Positions 1-6,997 of a stretch of DNA of 36,604 nucleotides are shown here, piece after piece. A model generated the notes under the pieces. It worked only from the letters and a program-made list of their open reading frames with translations. It did no database searches and was not told where the DNA came from. The translations under genes were made by a program, and so were the position numbers. The DNA comes from CAZYIW01 sp964647705 (GTDB lineage Bacteria; Pseudomonadota; Gammaproteobacteria; PS1; Pseudothioglobaceae), in the NCBI GenBank assembly GCA_964647705.1, contig CAZYIW010000008.1:1-36604 (forward strand), written 5' to 3'. How positions within the stretch are numbered: position 1 is the first letter of the stretch; every line of letters begins with the position of its first letter.

Positions 1-296
1 TTCATCAGTAGGTGAATGCTTAAGTGGGAGAGAATGGCCAACGCCACTTTAGGGCCAATGCCACTGACTTTTATCAGTTCTCTAAAAAGCGTTTTTTCAT
101 CTTTAGAGGCAAAGCCGTATAGCGTGTGAGCATCTTCCTTGACATGTAAGTGCGTATATAGACTGATGTTTTTTTGCGCTTCAAGATTGTAAAAAGTAGG
201 CATTGGACAAAGCACTTCATAGCCAATACCAGCAACCTCAAGTAAGATTTCAGGTGGGTTTTTTTCTAAGATTTTGCCAGTGAGTTGTCCAATCAT
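1..296 (-). CDS. ruvA: Holliday junction branch migration subunit RuvA, C-terminus cut by the window edge
   Basis: The first 98 codons of RuvA are present and the rest lies beyond base 1. RuvA binds the four-way junction as a tetramer and loads the RuvB motor during recombinational repair. The visible protein begins MIGQLTGKILEKNPPEILLEV and contains the beta-barrel OB-fold domain (about residues 1-62). It then enters the first helix-hairpin-helix, VSGIGPKVALAIL, at about residues 77-90. The ATG at 294-296 (reverse strand) gives the standard RuvA start. The gene begins 9 nt after the leuD stop, so it is probably transcribed with leuCD. This is an unusual partnership, since ruvA normally follows ruvC. 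Identification rests on protein sequence I recognise and is firm. Confidence 0.9.
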   Translation of the reverse strand, partial: MIGQLTGKILEKNPPEILLEVAGIGYEVLCPMPTFYNLEAQKNISLYTHLHVKEDAHTLYGFASKDEKTLFRELIKVSGIGPKVALAILSHLSIHLLM

Positions 297-305
297 TAAG
301 GCTAA

Positions 306-920
306 TTATAACCAAGAATATTTTTGGAAATAATTCTTCTCAAAAGCTTTGATGTCATCTGCATATTGAAGCGTTAAACCAATATCGTCTAAACCACTGA
401 TCAAACGCCTTTTTCTTTCTGCATCAACTTCAAAGCTGTAGACTTTGTCATCAGCAGAGATGGTTTGCTTGGCCAAATCAATGGTAATTTCGCCGTTAAA
501 TGCAAACAAAGTATCCATGGTTTTGTTGGTTTGCACAATTGGCAAAATGCCGTTTTTAAAACAGTTGTTATAAAAAATATCAGCAAAACTCGGTGCAATA
601 ATGGCTCTGAAACCATAATCGGCCAATGCCCAAGGAGCATGCTCTCTGGAAGAGCCACAACCAAAGTTCTCACGCGCTAATAATATTTGTGCACCTTGAT
701 ATTGATCTTTATTCAGCACGAAATCCTTATTAATAGGGCGTTTAGAGTTATCCATACCCGGCTCACCGTGATCAAGATAACGCCATTCATCGAATAAATT
801 TGGCCCAAAACCTGAACGCTTAATTGATTTTAAAAATTGTTTGGGAATAATTGCATCGGTGTCAACATTTGCACGATCAAGTGGTGCGGCAATTGAGCTA
901 AGAGTTGTGAATTTTTGCAT
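306..920 (-). CDS. leuD: 3-isopropylmalate dehydratase small subunit
   Basis: LeuD pairs with LeuC to isomerise 2-isopropylmalate to 3-isopropylmalate in leucine synthesis in the cytosol. The 204-residue length matches the proteobacterial family (about 200). Family hallmarks are visible: the N-terminal DRANVDTDAIIPKQFL segment, the swivelling-domain loop NFGCGSSREHAPWAL (about residues 85-99) and the FADIFYNNCFKNGILP strand. The ATG lies 1 nt beyond the leuC stop codon, so the two subunits are translationally linked. The downstream neighbour is ruvA rather than leuB, so the rest of the leucine pathway must be encoded elsewhere. Confidence 0.96.
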   Translation of the reverse strand: MQKFTTLSSIAAPLDRANVDTDAIIPKQFLKSIKRSGFGPNLFDEWRYLDHGEPGMDNSKRPINKDFVLNKDQYQGAQILLARENFGCGSSREHAPWALADYGFRAIIAPSFADIFYNNCFKNGILPIVQTNKTMDTLFAFNGEITIDLAKQTISADDKVYSFEVDAERKRRLISGLDDIGLTLQYADDIKAFEKNYFQKYSWL

Positions 921-921
921 A

Positions 922-2322
922 TTATTCTACCCCCGAGAAGTGCCCAGCAATACTACTGGCAGCAGCAATAGCAGGGCTAACTAAATGCGTAAAAGAACCT
1001 TGACCTTGGCGACCTTCGAAGTTACGATTAGAGGTCGAAGCACATCTCTCCCCTGGCTCTAATTTATCAGCATTCATGGCCAAGCACATTGAACAGCCTG
1101 CCTCACGCCATTCAAATCCACTATCTATAAAGATTTGGTCCAAACCTTCAGCTTCTGCTTGTTGTTTAATCAGACCAGAACCAGGAACCGCCAATGCCAA
1201 TTTAACATTGTCAGCAATGTGTTTACCTTTTAGCACTTTGGCTGCGATCCGTAAATCTTCAATACGAGAGTTGGTGCAAGAGCCGATAAAAACTTTGTCA
1301 ATAGGCACTGAATTCATTGGTGTATTGGCTTTTAAATGAATATAGTTTAGTGCATTGTCAATGCTTTGTGCTTTAACCGGGTCGTTGATTTTTCTCGGAT
1401 CCGGTGTCTTTCCATCGATGGATACCACCATCTCAGGAGAAGTGCCCCAAGTCACTTGTGATTTAATATCTTTGGCGTCTAACGCCACAACTTGATCAAA
1501 CTGTGCACCTTTATCGGAGTGTAGTGTTTTCCAATATTTCAAAGCTTTTTCCCAATCTTCACCTTTAGGTGCAAGTGCCCGATCTTTAACATAGTCAATG
1601 GTTTTATCATCAACTGCCACCATGCCCACGCGGGCACCGGCTTCGATGGCCATATTGCACAATGTCATACGCCCCTCAATCGATAGATTCTCAATGGTTG
1701 AGCCTGCAAATTCAATGGCATAACCCGTGCCACCGGCTGTACCGATTTGCCCGATTATATAAAGTGCCACATCTTTGGCGCTCACCCAAGGTTGGAGTAC
1801 ACCGTTGACTTCAATTTTCATGTTCTTAGAGCGTTCTTGCCAAAGACACCCCGTGGCTAGGACATGTTCCACTTCTGAAGTGCCAATACCAAAAGCCAAG
1901 GCGCCTAATGCCCCGTGAGTCGAGGTGTGCGAATCTCCACAAACGATACTCATGCCAGGGAGAGTAGCACCTTGTTCAGGCCCTACCACATGCACTATAC
2001 CTTGTCTAACATCGTTCATTTGAATCTCATCAATGTCAAAGGTTTGACAATTTTCATCTAGGGTTTGGATTTGCAATTTAGAAATTGGATCTTCAATATC
2101 CTTAACACCACCAGAACGATCAGTGGTTGGTACATTGTGATCAGGAACCGCTAAATTGGCTTTTTTTCGCCAAGGTTTTCTACCGGCTATTTGAAGACCT
2201 TCAAAAGCCTGAGGCGAGGTGACCTCATGGATTAACTGCCGATCAATATAGATAAGGGCAGTGCCATCTTGTTCACGGACAATATGTGCGTCCATGAGTT
2301 TATCGTAGAGTGTTTTAGCCAT
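922..2322 (-). CDS. leuC: 3-isopropylmalate dehydratase large subunit
   Basis: This is the catalytic [4Fe-4S] aconitase-family subunit of isopropylmalate isomerase, 466 residues, the same length as the E. coli protein. Cluster ligands are Cys349 (in GSCTNSR) and Cys410 and Cys413 (in AGCSMCLAMN). The substrate-binding signature GDSHTSTHGALG is intact. The start ATG lies 61 bp from the divergent asnB-like gene, so the promoters of both genes must fit in that short spacer or extend into coding sequence. The spacer is AT-rich (TATAAA- and TAAAAT-like hexamers), but I see no convincing promoter pair and no leader peptide or T-box. Confidence 0.97.
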   Translation of the reverse strand: MAKTLYDKLMDAHIVREQDGTALIYIDRQLIHEVTSPQAFEGLQIAGRKPWRKKANLAVPDHNVPTTDRSGGVKDIEDPISKLQIQTLDENCQTFDIDEIQMNDVRQGIVHVVGPEQGATLPGMSIVCGDSHTSTHGALGALAFGIGTSEVEHVLATGCLWQERSKNMKIEVNGVLQPWVSAKDVALYIIGQIGTAGGTGYAIEFAGSTIENLSIEGRMTLCNMAIEAGARVGMVAVDDKTIDYVKDRALAPKGEDWEKALKYWKTLHSDKGAQFDQVVALDAKDIKSQVTWGTSPEMVVSIDGKTPDPRKINDPVKAQSIDNALNYIHLKANTPMNSVPIDKVFIGSCTNSRIEDLRIAAKVLKGKHIADNVKLALAVPGSGLIKQQAEAEGLDQIFIDSGFEWREAGCSMCLAMNADKLEPGERCASTSNRNFEGRQGQGSFTHLVSPAIAAASSIAGHFSGVE

Positions 2323-2383
2323 AATTTACTAGGCGAGATACAGATATTGATAAAATAAAACATTTTATACAAGAGGTAATCTC

Positions 2384-4156
2384 GTGTGCGGTATTTGTGG
2401 CCAATTCCGTTTTGATAATCAGCCAGTCAGACGTGGCCATATTGAAACCATGATGGATAAAATCAAGCGCCGTGGTCCAGATGCCAGCGGACAATATCTA
2501 CAAGATAATATTGGTCTCGGGCACCAAAGACTCTCTATTATTGATCTTTCTCAAAAAGCCAATCAGCCGATGGTAGATCAAGCGCTAGACTTGGTTTTAG
2601 TCTTTAATGGCACGATTTATAACTACAAAACTCTGCGCGCTGATTTAATCAAAAAAGGCCATGAGTTTGCGACACACTCTGATACTGAGGTGATTCTCAA
2701 AGCCTACCACTTATGGGGTGAGGCTTGTGTTGAGCATTTTGATGGTATGTTTGCTTTTTGCATTTGGGATAAGCAAAAAAACAAGCTGTTTGTTGCAAGA
2801 GATCGTATGGGTATCAAGCCTTTGTATTTCAATCTCAACAATGACGCATTTAGCTTTGCATCAAATACACAAGCCCTTGTTGCTTTAGGCGTAAATACCG
2901 ATATCAATTCTATTGCTCTCCAACAACAACTCTCGCTCCATGGCGTGGTGCCTGCACCCAACACCATTTTAAAAAATATAAAAAAATTAAGACCAGGTAC
3001 AACATTGAGTATTAACAAGTCTGGCAAGATATCTGAAAAAACTTATTGGTATCCCAAAGCTCAAAGATTTGATCAAAAAATCTCTGAACAAGAGCAAATT
3101 GAAAAGACACACGAGTTACTAACAAAAGCCGTTTTAAAACGTATGGACGCTTCTGATGTACCCATTGGCGTATTACTCTCAGGAGGGTTGGATTCTTCTC
3201 TTTTGGTTGGGTTGCTTCGTGAAGCAGGGCATCAGGATGTACGAACCTTTTCTATTGGCTTTGAGGACATTGATGATGAAGCAGGTTCAGAGTTTGAATA
3301 TTCTGATCAAATTGTTGAAAAATTTAACACCAAGCATCATAAATACACTATCAGTAATCAAGAGGTTTTACCACGTTTGATTGAGGCGGTAGAAAATATG
3401 GCTGAACCCATGGTTGGGCAAGATGCCGTTGCATTTTATCTGTTGTCCGAGCAAGTATCAAAGCACATCAAAGTGGTTTTGTCAGGACAGGGTGCAGACG
3501 AGGTTTTTGCAGGATATTTTTGGTATCCTCGTATGCATCAAGAAAGTGGCAGTGAGGTTGAGCGTTTTGCCAAGCATTATGTGGATAGATCTTATGAAGA
3601 GTATTTGCAAACCATAAAAAGTAAATATCATTGTGGCAATAGCACACAGGATTGGTTGAGTCATGAATTTTTAAAGCCAGATGCCGATGAATTTATGGAT
3701 AAAGTATTTCGAACTGATATCACTCGGTTGATAGTCGATGATCCTGTCAAACGTGTGGATAACATGACCATGGCTTGGGGTTTAGAAGCACGTGTGCCGT
3801 TTATGGACCATCATTTGGTTGAACATGCACTGAGTATAGCACCAAGCTTAAAAATGAAAGATCATGGTAAATATCCCTTAAAGCAAATTGCGCGCGGTTT
3901 ACTCCCAGACAGTGTGATTGATCGTAAAAAAGGTTATTTCCCTATGCCAGCACTTAAGTATGTTCGTGGTGAGTTTTTGGATTTTATGCGAGATATTCTT
4001 AATTCTTCGCAATGTATTAATCGTGGTATCTATAATCAAACATTTGTCAAGCAAGTTATTAACAACCCACAAAATTATATGACGGCACTCAATGGATCTA
4101 GATTATGGCATTTGGCTTTGTTGGAGTATTGGTTACAGGTGAATGTTGATGGATAA
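2384..4156 (+). CDS. Glutamine-dependent amidotransferase of the AsnB superfamily, NAGGN-amide (AsnO) type
   Basis: This 590-residue protein has an N-terminal Ntn glutaminase domain (about 1-200) with Cys2 as nucleophile, exposed once the initiator Met is removed. That fixes the GTG at 2384 as the start, and AAGAGGT sits 6-7 nt upstream of it. A synthetase domain follows, with the ATP pyrophosphatase loop SGGLDS at 266-271 and SGQGADEVFAGY near 370. Family members make asparagine, or amidate N-acetylglutaminylglutamine to the osmolyte NAGGN. The details I can see (SLHGVVPAPNTILK, EFEYSDQI, AFYLLSEQVSKH) and the 590-aa length resemble the NAGGN-type subfamily more than E. coli AsnB. The partner acetyltransferase/ligase ngg is not adjacent; rnhA overlaps the 3' end. 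Fold and chemistry are firm, the exact substrate is inferred. Confidence 0.85.
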   Translation: MCGICGQFRFDNQPVRRGHIETMMDKIKRRGPDASGQYLQDNIGLGHQRLSIIDLSQKANQPMVDQALDLVLVFNGTIYNYKTLRADLIKKGHEFATHSDTEVILKAYHLWGEACVEHFDGMFAFCIWDKQKNKLFVARDRMGIKPLYFNLNNDAFSFASNTQALVALGVNTDINSIALQQQLSLHGVVPAPNTILKNIKKLRPGTTLSINKSGKISEKTYWYPKAQRFDQKISEQEQIEKTHELLTKAVLKRMDASDVPIGVLLSGGLDSSLLVGLLREAGHQDVRTFSIGFEDIDDEAGSEFEYSDQIVEKFNTKHHKYTISNQEVLPRLIEAVENMAEPMVGQDAVAFYLLSEQVSKHIKVVLSGQGADEVFAGYFWYPRMHQESGSEVERFAKHYVDRSYEEYLQTIKSKYHCGNSTQDWLSHEFLKPDADEFMDKVFRTDITRLIVDDPVKRVDNMTMAWGLEARVPFMDHHLVEHALSIAPSLKMKDHGKYPLKQIARGLLPDSVIDRKKGYFPMPALKYVRGEFLDFMRDILNSSQCINRGIYNQTFVKQVINNPQNYMTALNGSRLWHLALLEYWLQVNVDG

Positions 4157-4586
4157 AATTGTAATCTACACAGATGGCGGATGTCGTGGCAACCCTGGCA
4201 TTGGTGGTTGGGGTGTGTGGTTACGTTATGGCAAACACGAGAAAAAACTAAAAGGCGCTAAAGCCGATACTACCAATAATCAAATGGAATTAACTGCAGC
4301 CATAAAAGCATTAGAGGCGATTAAATCCAAAACCATTGCAATTGAGCTGTATACCGATTCCAAATATGTCATGAATGGTATTAATGAATGGATAGATAAT
4401 TGGAAAGCCAAAGGATGGAAAACAGCGAGCAAAAAACCGGTTAAAAATCTAGCGCTATGGCAACAATTGGATTCTCTTAATCTTCAGCATAACGTCTCTT
4501 GGCATTGGGTAAAAGGCCATAGTGGTGATGTTGGTAATGAAATAGCCGATGCTTTGGCGAATGAGGCCATGGATGAATTTAATTAA
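4149..4586 (+). CDS. rnhA: Ribonuclease HI
   Basis: RNase HI cleaves the RNA strand of RNA:DNA hybrids (R-loops, primers). With this start the protein has 145 residues. The four catalytic carboxylates are Asp9 (YTDGG), Glu47 (NNQMEL), Asp70 (YTDSKY) and Asp134 (EIADALANEA), almost identical in numbering to the E. coli enzyme. The basic handle KAKGWKTASKKPVKN is present. Two in-frame ATGs exist at 4143 and 4149. The AGGTGA at 4137-4142 directly abuts the first but lies 6 nt from the second, so 4149 was chosen. The gene overlaps the amidotransferase 3' end by 8 bases, implying coupled translation. Confidence 0.95.
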   Translation: MDKIVIYTDGGCRGNPGIGGWGVWLRYGKHEKKLKGAKADTTNNQMELTAAIKALEAIKSKTIAIELYTDSKYVMNGINEWIDNWKAKGWKTASKKPVKNLALWQQLDSLNLQHNVSWHWVKGHSGDVGNEIADALANEAMDEFN

Positions 4587-4646
4587 CATGGGTAAATAAA
4601 AAACACCAGGGTGAATTTGCTCGAGTGGGTTACTATAGATTGCGTT

Positions 4647-4676
4647 TTGGACGCTAATTTATAAGAATATTATAAT
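4647..4676 (+). promoter_or_regulatory. Candidate sigma-70 promoter for the 4760 gene
   Basis: TTGGAC (4647-4652) and a consensus TATAAT (4671-4676) are separated by 18 bp. A second possible pair, TTGTAA (4699-4704) and TATAAA (4721-4726) with 16 bp spacing, lies nearer the gene. The 173-bp gap after rnhA is AT-rich and holds no recognisable RNA gene. Assigned by eye only. Confidence 0.45.
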
Positions 4677-4759
4677 ATATAGAAATTTAAAAAAAAGCTT
4701 GTAATTACTGTTGCAAATGGTATAAATATGGTTTTGGAAAAAAAATAAGGAGAGAAGTA

Positions 4760-4993
4760 GTGAAAAAAATATCAGTGCTATTTGCAGTATTATTTGGATT
4801 GGGCTCATTAAATGTCATTGCAGACGGTAATCATGCACCATTGTCAGGTCCTGATGCAACAGAAGCACAAAAACAAGTTATTCGTGACGCAGCCAGAGAT
4901 GCTTGCGAAGAAAAAGAAGACGATGAACGCGAAGAATGCGTGATGGATTTTTACGCTAATCACAACTTAGAAGAAGAACCAAGCTGCGATTAG
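4760..4993 (+). CDS. Small exported acidic cysteine-containing protein, unknown function
   Basis: I do not recognise this family. The 77-residue product has a clear Sec signal peptide (KK, a hydrophobic stretch 4-20, VIA cleavage after Ala21). The mature chain is about 56 residues, strongly acidic (CEEKEDDEREECVMD), and has three cysteines at 49, 60 and 76. The motif C-x10-C looks like a charged helical hairpin that could be disulfide-stapled or bind a metal. The GTG start is supported by AAGGAG about 7 nt upstream. It is the first gene of an island of secreted proteins (two rhodaneses follow 90 bp later) and may work with them. No function is assigned. Confidence 0.75.
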   Translation: MKKISVLFAVLFGLGSLNVIADGNHAPLSGPDATEAQKQVIRDAARDACEEKEDDEREECVMDFYANHNLEEEPSCD

Positions 4994-5083
4994 TAATAGG
5001 GATTTGTAGCAATTCCTAGATGGGGGAGCTATAAATATAAACTCGTAAGAGTTATTTTATATATATAAAAGAGGAGAAGAAGT

Positions 5084-5728
5084 ATGAAACTTCAAACATT
5101 AGTAGTGAGCACAGCAGTAGCTGCTGTTCTATCAACATCTTCTGCAGTTTTAGCAGAAAAAGCATCGGGTAAAGCCGTAGGTATCGTTAAAGGCGTTATG
5201 GAAGTTGCGGGTATTTCTCGTAACCAAGATAACAAAGCAACGATTGATCCAGCATTTGCGAAGACATCTCGTCCATGTCCTCCATTCTGTATCCAGCCAA
5301 CACACCCGTTCTCACCTGCGGAAGTTGATACAGTAACTGAACTAGACATCATTCACGCTGCACGCGATGTGGCTGGTGGCGACAAAGGTTTGGTTGTAAT
5401 CGATGCAAGAACACCAGGTTGGGCTAAAAAAGGCACAATTCCACATTCAGTCAACGTTCCTTTCACAAAGCTAAACTCTAAAGCCTTGGCGAAAGACCCA
5501 ATGGCTGTGGTTGATATCTTAACAGCGCAGTTCGGCGTTAAAGATATGGACGGCGTTCTAAACTACGACAATGCTAAGACACTATACTTGTTCTGTAACG
5601 GTTCATGGTGTGGTCAGTCTCCAGCAGCGATTAGAGCACTATTGACTATGGGTTATCCACAAGACAAGATCAAATACTACCGTGGTGGTATGAACTCTTG
5701 GAAATCTCTAGGTTTAACAACTAAATAA
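5084..5728 (+). CDS. Exported single-domain rhodanese-like protein, copy 1
   Basis: This is a 214-residue periplasmic protein. Residues 1-24 are a signal peptide ending AVLA. A linker (about 28-80) carries a CPPFC motif (Cys65, Cys69). A rhodanese domain (about 85-210) begins VIDARTPGWAKKGTIPHSVNVPF. The active-site loop is CNGSWC, with the presumed persulfide-forming Cys171 and a second cysteine, Cys176, in place of the usual Arg/Thr at the loop end. Rhodaneses move sulfane sulfur between thiols, so a role in periplasmic sulfur handling is likely but inferred. GAGGAG lies about 8 nt upstream of the ATG, after a small AACTC-GTAA-GAGTT hairpin (5040-5053). The gene appears richer in GC and in preferred codons than its neighbours, suggesting strong expression. 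Confidence 0.9.
   Translation: MKLQTLVVSTAVAAVLSTSSAVLAEKASGKAVGIVKGVMEVAGISRNQDNKATIDPAFAKTSRPCPPFCIQPTHPFSPAEVDTVTELDIIHAARDVAGGDKGLVVIDARTPGWAKKGTIPHSVNVPFTKLNSKALAKDPMAVVDILTAQFGVKDMDGVLNYDNAKTLYLFCNGSWCGQSPAAIRALLTMGYPQDKIKYYRGGMNSWKSLGLTTK
5468..5694 (+). repeat. 227-bp perfect direct repeat, copy A (3' half of rhodanese 1)
   Basis: Bases 5468-5694 are identical, base for base by eye, to 6194-6420 (offset 726). The identity stops sharply. Upstream, synonymous and non-synonymous differences appear at once; downstream, the final few codons differ. It covers the catalytic loop. Silent sites match throughout, so selection on protein alone cannot explain it. Recent gene conversion or duplication can. 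Confidence 0.95.
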
Positions 5729-5736
5729 TTGTTTTT

Positions 5737-5757
5737 AGGTGGCTCTTGTAGCCACCT
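5737..5757 (+). other. Intergenic hairpin between the two rhodanese genes
   Basis: AGGTGGCT (5737-5744) pairs perfectly with AGCCACCT (5750-5757) around a 5-nt loop. No T-run follows (ATCACTT), so it is not a standard intrinsic terminator. It is better read as an mRNA-stabilising or processing hairpin within a two-gene transcript. Confidence 0.6.
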
Positions 5758-5779
5758 ATCACTTAACTAGGAGATTATT

Positions 5780-6454
5780 ATGAAAACTAAACTAATAGCA
5801 GCAGTAGCTTTATCTACACTTGCTTTTGGTGCACAAGCTGCCTATTGTGGTTCAGGTCACAACTGGAATAACGCTTGTAAAGATAAACCAGCAGGTAAAC
5901 CAGTGGGTATTGTTAAAGGTGTAAGTGAAGTTGCGGGTATCTCTCGTAACCAAAACAACGCCAATACAGTAAACCCTGCATTTGCAAAGACATCTCGTCC
6001 TTGTCCGCCGTTTTGTATCCAACCATCCGAGCCATTCTTGCCAGCAAGAGTTGCAACGGTATCAGAATTGGATGTGATTCACGCTGCACGTGATACAGCA
6101 GGTGGCGATAAATCTGTGATGGTAATTGATGCAAGAACACCAGGTTGGGCTAAAAAAGGTACTGTACCACATGCGGTTAACGTTCCTTTTACCAAGCTAA
6201 ACTCTAAAGCCTTGGCGAAAGACCCAATGGCTGTGGTTGATATCTTAACAGCGCAGTTCGGCGTTAAAGATATGGACGGCGTTCTAAACTACGACAATGC
6301 TAAGACACTATACTTGTTCTGTAACGGTTCATGGTGTGGTCAGTCTCCAGCAGCGATTAGAGCACTATTGACTATGGGTTATCCACAAGACAAGATCAAA
6401 TACTACCGTGGTGGTATGAATGATTGGCAATTACTGGGTTTAACCACTAAGTAA
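5780..6454 (+). CDS. Exported single-domain rhodanese-like protein, copy 2
   Basis: This is the tandem paralogue of the preceding gene, 224 residues. The signal peptide (1-20, FGAQA) differs completely from copy 1. The mature N-terminus carries an extra CGSGHNWNNAC segment (Cys23, Cys33) that copy 1 lacks. The CPPFC motif is at 75-79 and the catalytic loop CNGSWC at 181-186. The C-terminal domain from about residue 139 is almost identical in protein and, over 227 bp, identical in DNA. TAGGAG precedes the ATG by about 8 nt. The only space from copy 1 is a 51-bp gap with a hairpin, so the pair is probably co-transcribed, and an intrinsic terminator follows just past the stop. The enzymatic role (sulfane-sulfur transfer in the periplasm) is inferred from the domain. 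Confidence 0.9.
   Translation: MKTKLIAAVALSTLAFGAQAAYCGSGHNWNNACKDKPAGKPVGIVKGVSEVAGISRNQNNANTVNPAFAKTSRPCPPFCIQPSEPFLPARVATVSELDVIHAARDTAGGDKSVMVIDARTPGWAKKGTVPHAVNVPFTKLNSKALAKDPMAVVDILTAQFGVKDMDGVLNYDNAKTLYLFCNGSWCGQSPAAIRALLTMGYPQDKIKYYRGGMNDWQLLGLTTK
6194..6420 (+). repeat. 227-bp perfect direct repeat, copy B (3' half of rhodanese 2)
   Basis: Second copy of the block at 5468-5694, with no mismatch by eye. It ends one codon after the shared YRGGMN segment starts to diverge (SWKS in copy 1, DWQL in copy 2). Confidence 0.95.
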
Positions 6455-6997
6455 TTGAAGATCTTTGATTTGAAAAAAGGGGCGTTAATAGCGCCCCTTT
6501 TTTTTATACTCCTATCCAATACCTATGCGCAAACACCAGCTGAGCGTTGGTATGCTGTCGGATACAATTTTTCACAATTAGGTCGTAATGATCAAGCATT
6601 TGACTGGATGTTGAAGTCTGCTGAGGGGGGTTATGCACCTGCGCAAAATAATATTGGCCTGAGCTATTTACATGGTTTGGGTGTTAAAGTTAATGATAAA
6701 AAAGCCTTTGAGTATTTTGAAAAAGCAGCAATGCAGGGCCTTACTTATGCACAAAGTGAACTGGCCATGCTTTATTACCAGGGCAAAGGTGTAGAAAAAA
6801 ACCTCGACCAAGCGTATGATTGGTGGTTGGGAGCTTCAGAAGGAGGGGATGAGTACGCACAGTTTAACTTGGCATCATTGCTTCTAGAACGTGGTGATAT
6901 CAAGAACGCCTATTTTTGGTTCACTCAAGCAAAAAATAATCATCACCCTGATGCATCAAAAGCCTTAGAACAGTTAAAGGAACATTATGTTGAATAG
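6455..6997 (+). CDS. Exported Sel1/TPR-like repeat protein
   Basis: A 180-residue protein with a signal peptide ending SNTYA and about four Sel1-like helical repeats. Examples are DQAFDWMLKSAEGGYAPAQ, KKAFEYFEKAAMQGLTYAQ and DQAYDWWLGASEGGDEYAQ. Sel1 repeats are protein-interaction scaffolds, usually periplasmic in proteobacteria. The start is uncertain. The TTG at 6455 directly abuts the rhodanese stop. A second TTG at 6470 (MKKGALIAPLFF) has a weak GAAGA 8-9 nt upstream and gives an equally good signal peptide. No ATG lies between them. The codons for the hydrophobic core of the signal peptide form a textbook intrinsic terminator, so expression should need read-through. The 3' end overlaps the next gene by 11 bases. 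Confidence 0.82.
   Translation: MKIFDLKKGALIAPLFFILLSNTYAQTPAERWYAVGYNFSQLGRNDQAFDWMLKSAEGGYAPAQNNIGLSYLHGLGVKVNDKKAFEYFEKAAMQGLTYAQSELAMLYYQGKGVEKNLDQAYDWWLGASEGGDEYAQFNLASLLLERGDIKNAYFWFTQAKNNHHPDASKALEQLKEHYVE
6473..6505 (+). terminator. Intrinsic terminator of the rhodanese genes, inside the Sel1 gene
   Basis: GGGGCG (6479-6484) pairs with CGCCCC (6492-6497) around a 7-nt loop, followed by eight T residues (6498-6505). Six A residues upstream allow bidirectional extension of the stem. It begins about 20 nt after the copy 2 stop codon and lies within the open reading frame of the Sel1 protein. Confidence 0.9.

Noticed and set aside
5737..5757. The 8-bp hairpin between the rhodaneses as an intrinsic terminator
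   Set aside because: No T-run follows on either strand; a stabilising or processing role fits better.
5084..6454. The rhodanese pair as an assembly duplication
   Set aside because: The 5' halves, signal peptides and 3' ends differ in sequence and length, so the two copies are real genes; only the 227-bp block is identical.
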